Assembly: GCA_902776545.1 (NCBI GenBank)
Contig: CACYQO010000015.1
Coordinates: 25,019 to 89,018, forward strand
Direction: 5' to 3'
Origin: an uncultured Prevotellaceae bacterium
Lineage (GTDB): Bacteria; Bacteroidota; Bacteroidia; Bacteroidales; Bacteroidaceae
DNA length: 64,000 nt
The position numbers and the translations under genes were made by a program. The notes below the pieces were generated by a model. That model was not told the DNA's origin. It searched no databases and saw only the letters and a program-made list of their open reading frames with translations. Numbering within the stretch: the stretch's first letter is position 1; the number at the start of each line of letters is the position of its first letter. Positions 49,783-59,113 of the stretch are shown here, one piece after another.

Positions 49783-52725
49783 ATGAAGAAAATTAGTTTG
49801 TTGATTGTTGCCCTGATGGTGACAGTCGTTACATTCGCACAGCGAACAGTTAAAGGAACAGTAGTAGAACAGGACACGCAGGAAGCCGTCATTCAGGCTA
49901 CCGCCGCCCTGCTCAGTGGTGAAAAGGTGGTGGCCAATGCGGTTACCAACACAGAAGGTGGATTCTCCATCAAGGCGCCGGAGGGTTCTTACACTCTGCA
50001 GGTGACCTATGTGGGTTTCAAGACGTACACGAAGAAGATCACGTTGAAGGACAAGGACTATAATGCCGGCACTATCAAGCTCGAGCCCGATGCCATCATG
50101 CTGAAGGGAGCCACGGTGACGGCCCGTGCCCAGAAGGTGACGCTCAAGGCCGACACTTTCGTCTATAATGCCAATGCCTTCCGTACGCCTGAGGGATCGG
50201 TGGTTGAGGAACTCGTGCGCCGTCTGCCTGGTGCAGAGGTCAGCGACGACGGTACCATCAAGATCAACGGTAAGCAGGTGAAGAAGATTCTTGTCGACGG
50301 TAAGGAGTTCATGACAGGTGACACGAAGACCGCCATGAAGAACCTGCCCACGAACATCATCGACCGCATCAAGGCCTACGACCAGCAGAGCGACCTCGCC
50401 CGTGTATCGGGTATCGAAGACGGTGAGGAGGAGACGGTGCTCGACTTCGGCATCAAAGCTGGTATGAACCGTGGTATCATGGTGAATGCCGACCTCGCCG
50501 CAGGTACCAAGAACCGTTATGCAGGCCGTATCTTCGGTGGTATCATGAAGGACGACTTCAAGACGTTCCTCATGACCAATGCCAACAACACCAACGACAT
50601 GGGCTTCCCCGGTGGTGGTGGCGGCGGTGGCCGATTCGGTGCCGGACGTCAGGGCCTGACTGCCAACAAGATGGTCGGTCTGAACCTGAACTATGAGAAA
50701 AAGGACAAGCTGAAGATCGACGGTAGTGTGCGCTGGAACCACAGCGACGGCGACGCTTTCTCGAAAAGCTCGACGGAGAACTTCTTCAGTAGCGACCTGT
50801 CATCGTTCGGCAACAGCAGGAGCCATAACTTCTCCCGTTCCAACCAGTGGAATGCTCAGATGCGCCTGGAGTGGCAGCCCGACTCGATGACAAACATCAT
50901 GTTCCGTCCCAATGCCAGATATAACTCCCAGGATGGCGAGAACTCCAGCGAGAGTGCCACTTTCATGGAGAATGAAGATCCTTATAAGTATGTGAACGAC
51001 CCTCTGGGAGAGATTGAGACGCTGATTGGCAAGAATGTTGTCAAGAACCTGAATATGCAGGACGGTATCAGCTACAGTGACTCCAAGAACGTCGGTGGTA
51101 TGCTGCAGTTCAACCGTCGTCTGAATAACAATGGCCGGAACATCACCGTCCAGTTGAACGGCAACTGGAGTGAGGGTATGAGTAAGTCGATGACGAACAA
51201 CTATATCTTCCTGTTTAATCCGTTGGACACGACGATCACCAATCGTTATAATGTGACACCTGAAGACCGCTGGAGCTACAGTGTCCGTGCCACTTACAGC
51301 GAGCCCATCTTCCGTCAGGTCTATCTCCAGTTCAGCTACACTTACCAGTACAGTTACACCAAGAGTGACCGTAAGACTTATAGTCTGACAGACGTGTATT
51401 TTATGGATATCGAGCCCCAATATCGTAATTGGGATGCCTATCTTAACCGTCTGACCTATCCCCTTGATAACTATGTGGATTCTGCGCTGTGCCGCATGTC
51501 GGAGTATAAGAACTATAACCATACTGGAGAGGTGATGCTGCGCATCGTGCGCAAGGCCTATAACTTCAACGTAGGTTTCCAGGTACTTCCGCAGAAGACA
51601 CATTTCCTCTATGATTATCAGGGTCAGCATTTTGACATTACAAGAAACGTGACCAACTTTACGCCTACGCTCGACTTCCGTTGGAAGAAGTCTGCCACAG
51701 GTCAGCTGCGCTTCACCTATCGTGGTCGTACCCAGCAGCCCTCCATGACCGACCTGCTTCCTATCAGGGATGACAGTAACCCGCTGCGCATCACAGAAGG
51801 TAATCCGGAACTGGATCCTTCCTTCACGCAGAACTTCAACCTCTTCTATAACGACTACTTCCAGAAGCATCAGCGTGCTGTGATGGCCTTTGTGAACTTC
51901 TCGACGACAAGAAACTCCGTGGCCAACAAATCCACTTATAATTCTGAGACTGGTGGTACTATCACGCGTCCTGAGAATGTCAACGGCAACTGGAACGGCA
52001 ACCTCGGCTTCATGTTCAATACCGCCATCGACTCGGCCGCCTACTTCAACGTCAACACGTTCACCAACCTGAGCTATGCCCACAATGTCGGCTTCGTAAG
52101 CGTCAACAGCCTCCAAGACTCGGAGAAGAGTGTCACCAAGTCACTCGGTATCGGTGAGCGTCTGGCAGGTAGCTACCGCAACGAGTGGTTGGAGATTGAA
52201 CTCAACGGATCACTCAACTACACCCGTTCTCGCAGTGAACTGCAGCCCAACAACGACCTCGACACCTGGCAGTTTGCATACGGCGGTATGGTCGGCATCA
52301 CCGCTCCATGGGGTACGTCGTTCACCACGAACCTCACGATGCAGAGCCGTCGCGGTTATTCCGACAACTCGATGAACACCAACGAGCTCATCTGGAACGC
52401 CCAGGCGTCACAGAGTTTCCTTAAGGGCAACGCCCTCACCATTTCACTCCAGCTCTACGACATCCTGCACGAGCAGTCCACCTTCAGCCGCACCATCACT
52501 GCCTTGTCGCGCAACGATACAGAGTATAACGCCATCACCAGCTACGGAATGGTTCACGTCATCTATCGTCTGAACCTCTTCGGAGGCTTTAAGAACCGTG
52601 GCGGTGGCTTTGGCGGTCCTGGTGGTCCTGGCGGTCCCCGTGGTGGTCGTGGAGGCTTCGGTGGCGGTCCTCGTGGCGGAGGCTTCGGAGGTGGCTTCGG
52701 TGGTCCCCGTGGTGGACGGTTTTGA
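49783..52725 (+). CDS. Outer-membrane beta-barrel protein (TonB-receptor-like) with Gly-rich tail
   Basis: 980 residues from the ATG at 49783, which opens a signal peptide (MKKISLLIVALMVTVVTFAQ); the frame also extends 11 codons upstream. Residues about 22-110 are a carboxypeptidase-regulatory-like beta-sandwich, 115-210 a plug-like segment (VVEELVRRLPGAEVSDDGTI), and the rest a barrel of the OMP_b-brl type. No TonB box is obvious. The C-terminus adds about 45 residues of GGFGGPGGPGGPRGGRGG-type sequence after the last barrel strand, ending in RF. Ligand unknown. Confidence 0.88.
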   Translation: MKKISLLIVALMVTVVTFAQRTVKGTVVEQDTQEAVIQATAALLSGEKVVANAVTNTEGGFSIKAPEGSYTLQVTYVGFKTYTKKITLKDKDYNAGTIKLEPDAIMLKGATVTARAQKVTLKADTFVYNANAFRTPEGSVVEELVRRLPGAEVSDDGTIKINGKQVKKILVDGKEFMTGDTKTAMKNLPTNIIDRIKAYDQQSDLARVSGIEDGEEETVLDFGIKAGMNRGIMVNADLAAGTKNRYAGRIFGGIMKDDFKTFLMTNANNTNDMGFPGGGGGGGRFGAGRQGLTANKMVGLNLNYEKKDKLKIDGSVRWNHSDGDAFSKSSTENFFSSDLSSFGNSRSHNFSRSNQWNAQMRLEWQPDSMTNIMFRPNARYNSQDGENSSESATFMENEDPYKYVNDPLGEIETLIGKNVVKNLNMQDGISYSDSKNVGGMLQFNRRLNNNGRNITVQLNGNWSEGMSKSMTNNYIFLFNPLDTTITNRYNVTPEDRWSYSVRATYSEPIFRQVYLQFSYTYQYSYTKSDRKTYSLTDVYFMDIEPQYRNWDAYLNRLTYPLDNYVDSALCRMSEYKNYNHTGEVMLRIVRKAYNFNVGFQVLPQKTHFLYDYQGQHFDITRNVTNFTPTLDFRWKKSATGQLRFTYRGRTQQPSMTDLLPIRDDSNPLRITEGNPELDPSFTQNFNLFYNDYFQKHQRAVMAFVNFSTTRNSVANKSTYNSETGGTITRPENVNGNWNGNLGFMFNTAIDSAAYFNVNTFTNLSYAHNVGFVSVNSLQDSEKSVTKSLGIGERLAGSYRNEWLEIELNGSLNYTRSRSELQPNNDLDTWQFAYGGMVGITAPWGTSFTTNLTMQSRRGYSDNSMNTNELIWNAQASQSFLKGNALTISLQLYDILHEQSTFSRTITALSRNDTEYNAITSYGMVHVIYRLNLFGGFKNRGGGFGGPGGPGGPRGGRGGFGGGPRGGGFGGGFGGPRGGRF

Positions 52726-52765
52726 TTTAATGCATCATTCATAATGCATAATGCATAACAAAAAC

Positions 52766-52821
52766 GCTAATAATCATGCATAATGTGCGAAAAATGGCAC
52801 GTTATGCATGATTTTTATTAG
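52766..52821 (+). repeat. Long hairpin after the outer-membrane protein gene
   Basis: gctaataatcatgcataatg and its complement end (cgttatgcatgatttttatt then agc) flank a cgaaaaatgg loop. It is preceded by repeated cataatg units (52739-52758). It probably ends the upstream transcript. Confidence 0.75.
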
Positions 52822-52871
52822 CAAAAGTCAATTTTTTGCGTCATTTTGCAAAAATAATTGTGCATTATCCA

Positions 52872-52901
52872 TTGTGAATTGTACATTATTTATTATCTTT
52901 G
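52872..52901 (+). promoter_or_regulatory. Promoter of asnA
   Basis: TTG 52872-52874 and TATCTTTG 52894-52901, spacer 19. The asnA ATG at 52928 follows 26 bases later, and frames starting upstream of the promoter are rejected. Confidence 0.7.
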
Positions 52902-52927
52902 CGCCCAAAATTAGAATCAACTGTAAA

Positions 52928-53965
52928 ATGGGACAAGTAATCAAACCCCTGCACTATGAGGCCTTGCTCGATACGAAGCAGACCGAGCAGGGCATCAAAC
53001 TTATTAAAGACTTCTTTCAGCAGAACCTCTCCACAGAGCTCCGCCTGCGTCGTGTCACAGCCCCCTTGTTCGTCCTTAAAGGACTGGGTATCAACGATGA
53101 CCTGAACGGTGTGGAGCGGGCCGTCACCTTCCCCATCAAGGACTTGGGCGACGCAGAGGCTGAGGTCGTTCATTCGTTGGCCAAGTGGAAGCGTCTCTCG
53201 CTGGCCGAGTATCAGATCGAACCGGGTTATGGCATCTATACCGACATGAACGCCATCCGTGCCGACGAGGAACTCGACAATCTCCACTCGCTTTATGTCG
53301 ACCAGTGGGACTGGGAGGCCGTCATCCGTCGTGAAGACCGCACGCTGTCGTTCCTCAAGAACGTCGTCGAGCGCATCTATGCCGCCATCCGTCGTACGGA
53401 GTATCTCACCTGCGAGACCTATCCCCAGCTTAAGGCCTTCCTGCCAGAGAAGATCCATTTCATCCACGCAGAGGAACTGTTGAAGATGTATCCCGACAAG
53501 ACACCCAAAGAGCGTGAGGATGCCATCTGTGAGGCCTACGGTGCTGTGTTTATCATCGGCATCGGTGGTAAACTCTCCAACGGAGAGAAGCACGACGGTC
53601 GTGCGCCAGACTACGACGACTGGTCTACCATTGCCGAAAACGGAAAGATGGGATTGAACGGCGATATCCTCATCTGGTATCCCATTTTGGGCCGTTCCTT
53701 CGAACTCTCGTCGATGGGTATCCGTGTGGATAAGGAGAGTCTGCTGCGCCAGTTAAAACTCGAACACAAGGAGGAGCGCGAACAGCTCTACTTCCACCAG
53801 CAATTGCTCAACGACCGTCTGCCCCTGTCTATCGGTGGAGGTATCGGTCAGAGCCGTCTCTGTATGGTGCTGCTCCATAAAGGTCATATCGGTGAGATCC
53901 AGGCCTCCATCTGGCCCGACGACATGCGCCAGGCCTGTAAGGCCCTCGGCATGACGCTGATATAA
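52928..53965 (+). CDS. asnA: Aspartate--ammonia ligase (ammonia-dependent asparagine synthetase)
   Basis: Makes asparagine from aspartate, ammonia and ATP. It is 345 residues from the ATG at 52928 (MGQVIKPLHYEALLD). Class II synthetase-like features include FVLKGLGINDDLNGVERAV, the QWDWE segment and the C-terminal SIGGGIGQSRLCMVLL motif. The upstream promoter at 52872-52901 fixes the start; the longer open frame lies across it. Cytoplasmic, monocistronic by spacing. Confidence 0.96.
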   Translation: MGQVIKPLHYEALLDTKQTEQGIKLIKDFFQQNLSTELRLRRVTAPLFVLKGLGINDDLNGVERAVTFPIKDLGDAEAEVVHSLAKWKRLSLAEYQIEPGYGIYTDMNAIRADEELDNLHSLYVDQWDWEAVIRREDRTLSFLKNVVERIYAAIRRTEYLTCETYPQLKAFLPEKIHFIHAEELLKMYPDKTPKEREDAICEAYGAVFIIGIGGKLSNGEKHDGRAPDYDDWSTIAENGKMGLNGDILIWYPILGRSFELSSMGIRVDKESLLRQLKLEHKEEREQLYFHQQLLNDRLPLSIGGGIGQSRLCMVLLHKGHIGEIQASIWPDDMRQACKALGMTLI

Positions 53966-54041
53966 ATTGACCTATATTATTTTAACATGGATTAATCAAA
54001 ATTTTCGGAGAGAAAATAGAGATTAATCCATTTTTATTTTG

Positions 54042-54049
54042 TACCTTTG
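54042..54049 (+). promoter_or_regulatory. -7 box upstream of the IMP cyclohydrolase gene
   Basis: TACCTTTG lies 40 bases before the ATG at 54090. The -33 position is not clear. Confidence 0.5.
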
Positions 54050-54089
54050 CAACCTCATTGGAATTTTATAACGTTATAATATCATAGAA

Positions 54090-54683
54090 ATGGCTGAAAC
54101 AAAGAAGATTAAGACCGCCTTGGTGTCTGTATTCCACAAGGACGGCCTTGATGAACTCCTCAAAAAGTTGAACGAGGAGGGTGTGAAGTTCCTCTCTACG
54201 GGTGGGACACAGAAGTTTATTGAGTCGTTAGGTTACGAGTGCCAGAAGGTGGAGGATGTGACGACCTATCCTTCCATTCTCGGTGGTCGTGTGAAGACAC
54301 TGCATCCGAAGGTGTTCGGAGGTATTCTGGGTCGTCGTGACAACGAGGGTGACCGTGAGCAGATGGCTCAGTATGAGATTCCTGAGATCGACCTCGTGAT
54401 CGTAGACCTTTATCCGTTTGAGCAGACCGTTGCCAGCGGTGCCTCTGAGGAGGATATTATCGAGAAGATCGACATTGGCGGTATCTCACTGATCCGTGCC
54501 GGAGCCAAGAACTTCAACGATGTGGTGATTGTGCCGAGCAAGGCTGAGTACAGTGTGCTGCTGGATATCCTGAACAAGCAGGGTGCAGAGACCACCAAGG
54601 AGCAGCGCCGTATGTTCGCTACCCGTGCCTTCGGTGTGAGCTCTCACTACGACACCGCTATCCACTCGTGGTTCGAAAAATAA
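54090..54683 (+). CDS. Stand-alone IMP cyclohydrolase (N-terminal domain of PurH)
   Basis: 197 residues matching only the MGS-like IMP cyclohydrolase half of bifunctional PurH: VSVFHKDGLDELLKKL, STGGTQKFIESLG, LGGRVKTLHPKVFGGIL, DLVIVDLYPFEQTV and DIGGISLIRAGAKNFNDV. It closes the purine ring in the last step to IMP. The AICAR transformylase half is absent, and the next gene is mreB, so the missing activity must be encoded elsewhere. The end (HYDTAIHSWFEK stop) coincides with the normal domain boundary, so this is a split gene rather than a broken one. Confidence 0.9.
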   Translation: MAETKKIKTALVSVFHKDGLDELLKKLNEEGVKFLSTGGTQKFIESLGYECQKVEDVTTYPSILGGRVKTLHPKVFGGILGRRDNEGDREQMAQYEIPEIDLVIVDLYPFEQTVASGASEEDIIEKIDIGGISLIRAGAKNFNDVVIVPSKAEYSVLLDILNKQGAETTKEQRRMFATRAFGVSSHYDTAIHSWFEK

Positions 54684-54690
54684 ATTTTAA

Positions 54691-54790
54691 AGTTTACAGT
54701 TGACGGTTTACAGTTTACAGATGATATGACTGGGGGCCGAAACTTCCGCAGAAGTAATCAACTGTAAACCGTAAACTGTAAACAGTAAAC
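54691..54790. repeat. Intergenic inverted repeat of heptad units before mreB
   Basis: Arms 54691-54720 (agtttacagttgacggttta) and 54760-54790 (aactgtaaaccgtaaactgt) pair. The loop shares CAGAAGTAATC (54749-54759) with the element at 4151-4261. Confidence 0.8.
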
Positions 54791-54804
54791 AAAGAATAAA
54801 GAAT

Positions 54805-55827
54805 ATGGGATTTTTTAGTTTTGTCCAGGAGATTGCAATGGACCTGGGAACTGCCAACACGATCATTATCAGCGATGACAAGATCGTGGTGGATGAGCCT
54901 TCGGTGGTGGCGCTCGACCGCCGCACCGATAAGATGATCGCCGTGGGAAGCGAGGCGAAGATGATGTATGAGAAGACCCACGATAACATTCGCACTATCC
55001 GTCCCCTTCGTGACGGTGTGATTGCCGACTTCTCTGCCTGTGAGCAGATGATGCGCGGTCTGATCAAGATGGTACACTCGGGCAACCGCCTGTTCTCACC
55101 CTCACTGCGTATGGTGATCGGTGTGCCTTCGGGTTCTACCGAGGTGGAGCTGCGTGCCGTGCGTGACTCTGCGGAGCATGCCGACGGTCGTGATGTGTAT
55201 CTGATCTTCGAGCCTATGGCTGCTGCCATCGGTATCGGTATCGACGTGGAAGCCCCGGAGGGTAACATGATCGTAGATATCGGTGGTGGATCGACGGAGA
55301 TTGCCGTCATCTCATTAGGTGGTATCGTATCCAACAACTCCATCCGTACCGCAGGCGACGATCTGACGGCCGACATTCAGGAGTATATGTATCGTCAGCA
55401 CAATGTGAAGGTGTCTGAGCGCATGGCTGAGCGCATCAAGATCAACGTGGGTTCTGCGCTGACAGACCTCGGTGAAGAGGCTCCTGAGGACTTCGTGGTA
55501 CATGGTCCTAACCGTATCACCGCCCTGCCTATGGAGGTGCCCGTATGCTATCAGGAGGTTGCCCACTGTCTGGATAAGACGGTGTCGAAGATTGAGAACG
55601 CTGTGCTCTCCGCCTTAGAGAATACGCCTCCTGAGCTGTATGCCGACATCGTTCAGAACGGTATTTATCTGGCAGGTGGCGGTGCGCTGCTGCGCGGCCT
55701 CGACAAGCGCCTGACAGATAAGATGCACATCCCCTTCCACGTGCCTGAGGATCCCCTCCACAGTGTGGCAAAGGGTGCTGGCGTCGCACTTAAGAATCTC
55801 GACCGCTTCAACTTCCTGATGAGGTAA
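54805..55827 (+). CDS. mreB: Rod shape-determining protein MreB
   Basis: 340-residue bacterial actin. Phosphate and adenosine motifs: MDLGTANTIII, VIGVPSGSTEVELRAV, NMIVDIGGGSTEIAVI and YLAGGGALLRGLDKRL. It forms filaments under the inner membrane that guide wall synthesis. First gene of mreB-mreC-mreD-mrdA-rodA, with 14 bp to mreC. Confidence 0.97.
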   Translation: MGFFSFVQEIAMDLGTANTIIISDDKIVVDEPSVVALDRRTDKMIAVGSEAKMMYEKTHDNIRTIRPLRDGVIADFSACEQMMRGLIKMVHSGNRLFSPSLRMVIGVPSGSTEVELRAVRDSAEHADGRDVYLIFEPMAAAIGIGIDVEAPEGNMIVDIGGGSTEIAVISLGGIVSNNSIRTAGDDLTADIQEYMYRQHNVKVSERMAERIKINVGSALTDLGEEAPEDFVVHGPNRITALPMEVPVCYQEVAHCLDKTVSKIENAVLSALENTPPELYADIVQNGIYLAGGGALLRGLDKRLTDKMHIPFHVPEDPLHSVAKGAGVALKNLDRFNFLMR

Positions 55828-55841
55828 TTCAAAGGATAGGG

Positions 55842-56714
55842 ATGAGGAATCTGCTGGATTTCCTGAAAGATTACTATCACTGGCTACTTTTCGTTTTTCT
55901 GGAAGTGGTCAGTGGTTTTCTGTTGTTTCAGTATAACAACTATCAGGCCAGCGTGTGGTTCTCATCGGCCAACAGCATGATGGGCAAGGTGTATGAGTGG
56001 TCGGGCGAGGCAACGAAGTTCTTCTCCCTGTCGGAGGTGAACGAACAGCTGACGAAGCGGAATCTCCTCTTGGAGCAGCATGTCGACATGCTGAGGCGCC
56101 GCTATATGGAACTGACGCACGACTCGACGGTACAGGAACGCAACGAGATGAAGTTCCTCGCCCAGTACGACCTGATTCCTGCGAAAGTGGTGGACAACTC
56201 CCTCGACAGCAAGGAGAACCTGATGACCATCGACAAGGGCCGTGCCGACGGTGTGACGGTGGATATGGGTGTCGCCTGTGGCAATGGTGTTGTGGGTGTG
56301 GTCTATCTCGTGTCCGACCATTATTCGGTGGTCATTCCCGTGCTGAATGCCAGTTCTTCGCGTATCAGCTGTGCCATCCGCAACCGGGGTTCTTTCGGCT
56401 ATCTCCACTGGTATGGAGGTGATCCCTCTGTGGCTTATGTGGAGGATGTGCCCCGTCATGCAAAGTTCAAGTTGGGCGAGTGGGTAGTCACCAGCGGTTT
56501 CTCGTCGATATTCCCTTCAGGGGTGTCGGTGGGAAAGATCGAACAGGCATACAACTCGCGCGACGGCCTGTCGTATAAGCTGAAGATCCGCCTGAGTACG
56601 GATTTCACCAACCTCCGCGATGTGGTGGTGATCAGTGACAAGAGTATTGCCGAGCGAGCCGCACTTCTGCAGGCCGCCCGCGATTCGATCAACAAGATTA
56701 CAGGGGAGAGATAA
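55842..56714 (+). CDS. mreC: Rod shape-determining protein MreC
   Basis: 290 residues. One membrane helix near residues 13-32 (HWLLFVFLEVVSGFLLFQY), a short coiled coil (LTKRNLLLEQHVDMLRRRY), then the two beta-domains of MreC with VDMGVACGNGVVGVVYLV and SRISCAIRNRGSFGYLHW. It connects MreB to the periplasmic synthases. It overlaps mreD by 1 bp. Confidence 0.93.
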   Translation: MRNLLDFLKDYYHWLLFVFLEVVSGFLLFQYNNYQASVWFSSANSMMGKVYEWSGEATKFFSLSEVNEQLTKRNLLLEQHVDMLRRRYMELTHDSTVQERNEMKFLAQYDLIPAKVVDNSLDSKENLMTIDKGRADGVTVDMGVACGNGVVGVVYLVSDHYSVVIPVLNASSSRISCAIRNRGSFGYLHWYGGDPSVAYVEDVPRHAKFKLGEWVVTSGFSSIFPSGVSVGKIEQAYNSRDGLSYKLKIRLSTDFTNLRDVVVISDKSIAERAALLQAARDSINKITGER

Positions 56715-57214
56715 TGGCACGATTGGTAAACAGATTGGTGATGTTTGTGGTGCTGCTGCTTGCACAGGTGCTGGTGCTGAACCACGTGTGGCTGCTGAAT
56801 GTGGCTACGCCCCTGTTGTATGTTTACTTTGCCATCACTTTCCCACGCAACACCGAGAAGGGTGAGGTGCTCGTGTGGTGCTTCTTCCTCGGACTGCTTA
56901 TCGATATCTTCTCGAACACCCCCGGACTGGCTGCCGGTACGCTGACACTCATCGGCATGACTCAGACCTATCTGGTGGAACTCTTCATTCCCCGTGATTC
57001 GGTGGAGGACCTCGAAGTGTCGGCCGCCACGTTAGGGTGGGGGAAGTTCAGTATGCTGAGTGGCATACTGATATTGGTCTACTGTCTCTTGTTCTTTATT
57101 CTGGAGGCTTTCAATTTCTTCGACTGGCAGTTGTGGATCCTGCGGGCCGTGTGCAGTGCGGCACTGACGCTGTTGCTGATGCTCGCCATTGAGAGCGTGA
57201 GAGCGAGGAGATAA
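56714..57214 (+). CDS. mreD: Rod shape-determining protein MreD
   Basis: 166 residues, almost entirely membrane-embedded (about five helices), with the DIFSNTPGLAAGTLTLIG segment typical of MreD. Start ATG overlaps the mreC stop. Between it and mrdA is a 45-base run of gtgaaaa/gtgagaa units. Inner-membrane partner of MreC. Confidence 0.9.
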   Translation: MARLVNRLVMFVVLLLAQVLVLNHVWLLNVATPLLYVYFAITFPRNTEKGEVLVWCFFLGLLIDIFSNTPGLAAGTLTLIGMTQTYLVELFIPRDSVEDLEVSAATLGWGKFSMLSGILILVYCLLFFILEAFNFFDWQLWILRAVCSAALTLLLMLAIESVRARR

Positions 57215-57259
57215 GAGGTGAAAAGTGAGAAGTGAGAAGTGAAAAGTGAAAAGTGAGGG
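57215..57259 (+). repeat. Short tandem repeat between mreD and mrdA
   Basis: Units of aagtgag/aagtgaa repeat six times and supply the GTG start context of mrdA at 57260. Same style as the other intergenic simple repeats, here without an opposing arm. Confidence 0.75.
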
Positions 57260-59113
57260 GTGAAGAACTATGACCTGACATACCGGCGCTATGTGATAGG
57301 CGGGGTGGCTACACTGATTGTGGTCATCTACATCATCCGTCTGTTCATGCTTCAGATCACGAGCGACGACTATAAGAAGAGTGCCGACTCCAACGCCTTC
57401 CTGAAGAAGATCGAATATCCTTCGCGTGGCAATATGCTCGACCGCAAGGGAAAGCTGCTGGTGTTCAACCAGCCGTCGTATGATCTCATGGTGGTGATGA
57501 ACGAGATGCGCGACCGTCTCGACACGTTGGAGTTCTGTCATACCCTCGGCATCACCCGCGAAGAGTTCGACCGTCGTATGGTCACGATGAAAGACCGTAA
57601 CCGCAACCCGGGCTATTCGCGCTATACGCAACAGCTGTTCATGAGTCAGCTGTCCGACAAGGACTTCAGTGTGTTCCAGGAGAAGATGTTTCGCTTCCCG
57701 GGTTTCTACGTGCAGAAGCGTACCGTCCGTCAGTACACCTATAACATGGCTGCCCACCTGTTGGGCGATGTAGCTGAAGCGTCGCCTGCCGATATCGAGG
57801 AAGACGACTACTACCAGCCTGGCGACTATATCGGCAAACTGGGCATCGAGCGTTCGTATGAGAAGGCGCTGCGTGGTGAGAAGGGAATCCAGATCCTGTT
57901 GCGCGATGCCCACGGGCGTGTGCAGGGACGTTATATGAACGGAGAACTCGACCACCGTGCTAAACCCGGTAAGAACCTGACGCTCAGCATCGATGCGGAG
58001 TTACAGCTCTTGGGCGAACGGCTCCTGGAAGGCAAGATCGGCAGTATCGTTGCCATCGAACCCTCTACGGGTGAGGTGCTCTGCATGGTATCATCGCCTT
58101 CGTATGATCCCCGTATGATGGTCGGTCGCCAGCGTTCGAAGAACCACCGTCTGCTGTCACAGGACACCCGGAAGCCCCTGCTGAATCGCAGCATCATGGG
58201 CCAGTATCCTCCGGGTTCAACCTTCAAGACGACACAGGGCCTGACGTTCATGACCGAGGGAGTGATTACGCCTGCGACGATGTATCCCTGTAGTCACGGT
58301 TTCGTGTTCCGTGGCCTGCGTGTGGGTTGTCACGGTCATGGGTCACCATTGCCTCTGGTTCCGGCACTGAGCACCTCATGCAACGGTTACTTCTGCTGGG
58401 GACTCTACCACATGATCAACAACAACATCTCCAAGTACCACACGGTGCAGAATGCGATGAATACCTGGCGCGACTATATGGTCTCGATGGGCTTTGGCTA
58501 TAAGTTAGGCATCGACCTGCCGGGCGAGAAGCGGGGCATGATTCCCAACGCGCAGTTCTACGACAAGGCCTATAAAGGCTCTTGGAACGGACTGACGATT
58601 ATCTCCATCGCCATCGGGCAGGGTGAGGTGAACGCCACACCTCTCCAGATTGCGAACCTCGGTGCGACCATCGCCAACCGGGGTTACTACTATGTTCCTC
58701 ACGTGGTGAAGAAGGTGGAGGGTGAACCCCTTGACACGGCCTTCACGCGCAAACATTATACAAAAGCCACGCGCGAGGCCTACGACTATGTGGTACAGGG
58801 CATGCGCTCGTCGGCCATCGGTGGTACTTGTCACGAACTGGCGAAGTACGACTTCATGGCCTGTGGAAAGACGGGTACGGCGCAGAACAAAGGTCACGAC
58901 CACTCGGTGTTCATGGGTTTTGCCCCGATGGACGAGCCGAAGATTGCCGTAGCAGTGTATGTGGAGAATGGCGGATGGGGTGCCACCTATGGTGTGCCCA
59001 TTGGCGGACTGATCATGGAGAAGTATCTCAAGGGCAAGCTCTCGGAGGCCTCGGAGGCCAGGGCACAGTCGATACAGGAAAAGAGAATCAACTATGGTAC
59101 ATCCGACAGATAG
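57260..59113 (+). CDS. mrdA: Penicillin-binding protein 2 (transpeptidase of the elongasome)
   Basis: 617 residues starting at GTG 57260. One N-terminal membrane helix (GGVATLIVVIYIIRLFMLQI), a PBP dimerisation domain, and the transpeptidase domain with SxxK in PPGSTFKTTQG, SxN in STSCNGY and KTGTAQNKG. It crosslinks peptidoglycan during elongation, working with RodA. The ATG of rodA lies 20 bp inside its 3' end. Confidence 0.95.
   Translation: MKNYDLTYRRYVIGGVATLIVVIYIIRLFMLQITSDDYKKSADSNAFLKKIEYPSRGNMLDRKGKLLVFNQPSYDLMVVMNEMRDRLDTLEFCHTLGITREEFDRRMVTMKDRNRNPGYSRYTQQLFMSQLSDKDFSVFQEKMFRFPGFYVQKRTVRQYTYNMAAHLLGDVAEASPADIEEDDYYQPGDYIGKLGIERSYEKALRGEKGIQILLRDAHGRVQGRYMNGELDHRAKPGKNLTLSIDAELQLLGERLLEGKIGSIVAIEPSTGEVLCMVSSPSYDPRMMVGRQRSKNHRLLSQDTRKPLLNRSIMGQYPPGSTFKTTQGLTFMTEGVITPATMYPCSHGFVFRGLRVGCHGHGSPLPLVPALSTSCNGYFCWGLYHMINNNISKYHTVQNAMNTWRDYMVSMGFGYKLGIDLPGEKRGMIPNAQFYDKAYKGSWNGLTIISIAIGQGEVNATPLQIANLGATIANRGYYYVPHVVKKVEGEPLDTAFTRKHYTKATREAYDYVVQGMRSSAIGGTCHELAKYDFMACGKTGTAQNKGHDHSVFMGFAPMDEPKIAVAVYVENGGWGATYGVPIGGLIMEKYLKGKLSEASEARAQSIQEKRINYGTSDR

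Noticed and set aside
50800-52116. 438-codon minus-strand frame under the outer-membrane protein gene
   Set aside because: Antisense shadow; the plus strand has signal peptide and barrel features.
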